From positions 930,001 through 994,000 of the forward strand of contig JAUPSS010000006.1 of assembly GCA_040285825.1 (NCBI GenBank): DNA of 64,000 nt, in the 5' to 3' direction. A program made the position numbers and the translations under genes. This DNA comes from Eukaryota sp. TZLM1-RC. Lineage: Eukaryota > Metamonada: BaSk clade. Positions 62,259-64,000 of the stretch are shown here, one piece after another; position 1 is the stretch's first letter; every line of letters begins with the position of its first letter. The notes below the pieces were generated by a model. The model searched no databases and was not told the DNA's origin. It saw only the letters and a list, made by a program, of their open reading frames with translations.

Positions 62259-64000
62259 ATGGAGTCGACACTACCCCCACTATCCAACTTCTCTTCTGTT
62301 CCCTTTGTTGCTCGAGCACTTTCATCATTTCCTCTCAGTGTACCAGACCGTCTCACAAGACTCTCGCTTTCACGAAACTCTCTCAAGACATTCTCCTTCC
62401 AGTCACGCTCTCTGCAAGTTTTAGATGTCTCTCTCAACCAATTGGAGTCAATTTCTCTAAATTGTCCCAAACTCACAATCCTTGATGTATCTTACAATTA
62501 TTTTTCAGATGCCGAGTCCATATCATTTACTCGATCCAAGCTTTCTGTATTTCGTTGTTCTGGCGTTTTTATTGATAAACTTCCTTCATGTCTCTCTAAT
62601 TCCAAAAAGTTGCAGTTTTTGGATCTTTCTGAATCTGCCATCACTTCCATTAGACCTCTGCTTCACTTTCGTAGACTTTCTACCCTTCTTCTTCGTTTGT
62701 GCTCCTGCCTTGAAGTCGATCTCTCAGATCTTGCCAATTTTACTAACCTCAAATTTGTTGATTTAACCTATGCCAACATCACATCTTTTTCTCCTTCTGG
62801 TTCGCAAAATAACGTGTCTCATTTAAACCTATACAAAGCTTTCGGCTTTCCACTAGATCATAATCTATTGAATAAGTTCTTGCCAAGAACCAAGATTGTT
62901 TACCCAAATGGAAGATCTAATTTTAACCCCTCGTTCCTACCCCTACAAACCAACTTCAACAATGCTCCATCATTTCTCCTCCCCGCAGCCCCTCTCCTGC
63001 CCCCTCCTCTTGCGTTATCCACACTTCGTTCCAAGCTCACTGATGCCGGCTTCTCTTGTCCCCTGACTCTTCATGAAGATCGTTTTCTTGGGGTGTTCCT
63101 GGGGGCTGCTATCGGTGACAGTAATGGGTTGGCTACTGAGTTCCACATTCCCAGCTTGGCTGCTTGGTACACTCCATATCCTTCACTGCTGACATTTCTT
63201 CTCAACAATGATCATCAAAGAGCTTCTTATATCCCTGGTTCGTTCCATCACTCCGTTTCTTACCACAGGTCACTGGACAGACGACACTTCACAGGCCATT
63301 CTCATAGCCCGAACACTCTCTGAGACTCGTGACATTTCCTCAATTCCTTCAACGTTTGCTGCAAAGCTTAAACACTGGTGTGAGTATGGATTTTCTGAAC
63401 TTGGAGATGTTAATGGAGTAGGTACAGGAAGAGAGGTAAAAAAGGTTGTTTCAGATTCATCATTTTTGTCTTGTCCACTTGAAACTGCTCTTAGAATCCG
63501 ATCCCTAGGCTTAACTTCTCCTCAGAATGGAGCCTTGATGAGAACTTTCCCTATTGGGTTAACTCAACCAAATGATGAGGTATGGGTGAAGGAAGCAGCT
63601 AGAATGTTTGCAATGACTACCCACCCTGATCCAAGGGCCCAAGTGTCTTGTGTTATAGTGTCGCTTCTCATTGCAAGGTTGATGAGAGGAGAGGAGGTTA
63701 AGGAGGTGGAAGAACTACATCAAGTGGTGCTTGAAGCAATAAAGTTCATTGATGAATTGAATAATGGTAAGCTAAATGTTGATCACTTGGATTCTTTCCT
63801 TTCAGTCGATTGTTTTGATGATTTAGATTTGGGTGACTCAAAAGATATGGGTTATACTTATAGAACATTAGGGGCTTCATTGCTGTCATTGAGAAAATTT
63901 CTTCAAGGTGAGGTTTTTGAAGATTTGCTTGGTAGGTTGATTGTAAGTGGTGGTGATGCTGATACTAATTGTTGTGTTACTGGAGCACTTTTAGGGGGTT
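62259..64000 (+). CDS. LRR-ADP-ribosylglycohydrolase fusion protein (3' end beyond window)
   Basis: The protein starts at ATG 62259. Residues about 10-210 are irregular LRRs (LQVLDVSLNQLESISLNCPK, LTILDVSYNYFSD). A Pro-rich linker (AAPLLPPPLAL) leads to an ADP-ribosylglycohydrolase/DraG domain: FLGVFLGAAIGDSNGLATEF, then, after a frame change, GHWTDDTSQA (metal-binding TDDT), GALMR and GGDADTN (second metal site) with VTGALLG at the window edge. These proteins remove ADP-ribose from target proteins or hydrolyse ADP-ribose derivatives. The frame change is explained by a 31-nt GT-AG intron (63238-63268), which joins codons so the domain reads PGHWTDDT. All metal-binding motifs are intact, so activity is plausible; the LRRs likely choose targets. 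Confidence 0.82.
63238..63268 (+). other. Probable 31-nt spliceosomal intron
   Basis: Donor GTTCGT, acceptor TTACCACAG. Removal restores the frame exactly at the conserved PG-x-WTDDT motif. Without it, the upstream frame runs 28 codons into non-homologous sequence and stops at 63323. A 31-nt length is near the lower limit known for spliceosomal introns. A 1-bp sequencing error or a frameshift in a pseudogene is the alternative. Confidence 0.6.

Noticed and set aside
1-64000. tRNA or rRNA genes
   Set aside because: I scanned by eye for T-loop and anticodon-stem patterns and found none convincing; a covariance-model scan would be decisive.

Overview
The window looks like nuclear DNA of an AT-rich, intron-poor unicellular eukaryote. 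The evidence is long uninterrupted ORFs with eukaryotic domain sets (DUSP-type ubiquitin-protease adaptor, protein kinase, RCC1 propellers, leucine-rich repeats, a 7-TM protein), AATAAA-like signals after several stops, one probable 31-nt GT-AG intron, and a dense load of eukaryotic transposons. I cannot assign the lineage from sequence alone. There is no rRNA, tRNA or CRISPR array that I can support.

Layout, host genes: a DUSP-UBL-coiled-coil-kinase gene (2388-4340, +); a 13-repeat NLRC3-like LRR gene (15603-16805, -); a probably N-myristoylated RCC1-plus-LRR gene (22836-25091, -); a possible 44-aa gene (28678-28812, +); an HD-domain hydrolase (31361-32455, +); a TOM1/GPR137-like 7-TM protein (34915-35811, -); a giant 3010-aa cell-surface RCC1/beta-helix protein (37138-46170, +); a small SMP-like protein (59919-60176, -); and an LRR-ADP-ribosylglycohydrolase running off the right edge (62259-64000, +).

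Layout, mobile DNA: almost everything between these genes is transposon debris. The dominant class is non-LTR retrotransposons with a C-terminal restriction-like endonuclease (RLE; R2/NeSL/CRE-like layout). I sort them into families A to G by their protein and 3' ends: A at 5090, 7644, 25422, 32738, 52165, 56936 and 60689; B at 155, 9550/14261, 15345, 17513 and 58580; C at 17470, 28925 (two copies), 53375 and 58345; D at 33605, 35950, 59460 and 60595; E at 4640; F (near full length) at 10814; G at 14800. Many are bounded by exact 10-14 bp target-site duplications (TSDs), and they insert into each other. There are also a Fanzor/TnpB-like remnant (1504-2354), a hAT remnant with one terminus (19138-19790), two Ty3/gypsy remnants (19790-21125 and 53845-57668) and a pogo/Tigger-type remnant (57690-58246).

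Layout, repeats: a tandem array (46243-50244) of about 8.6 units of about 467 bp shows a four-unit higher-order structure.

The host genes do not form an obvious pathway. The shared theme is repeat-domain recognition modules (RCC1, LRR) joined to signalling or hydrolase domains (kinase, ADP-ribosylglycohydrolase, HD), typical of expanded protist gene families. The most notable items are the DUSP-kinase fusion, the head-to-tail retrotransposon dimer inside one TSD, the higher-order tandem array, the Fanzor remnant with a lost RuvC-III aspartate, the LRR-ARH fusion with a 31-nt intron, and the giant RCC1/beta-helix surface protein.
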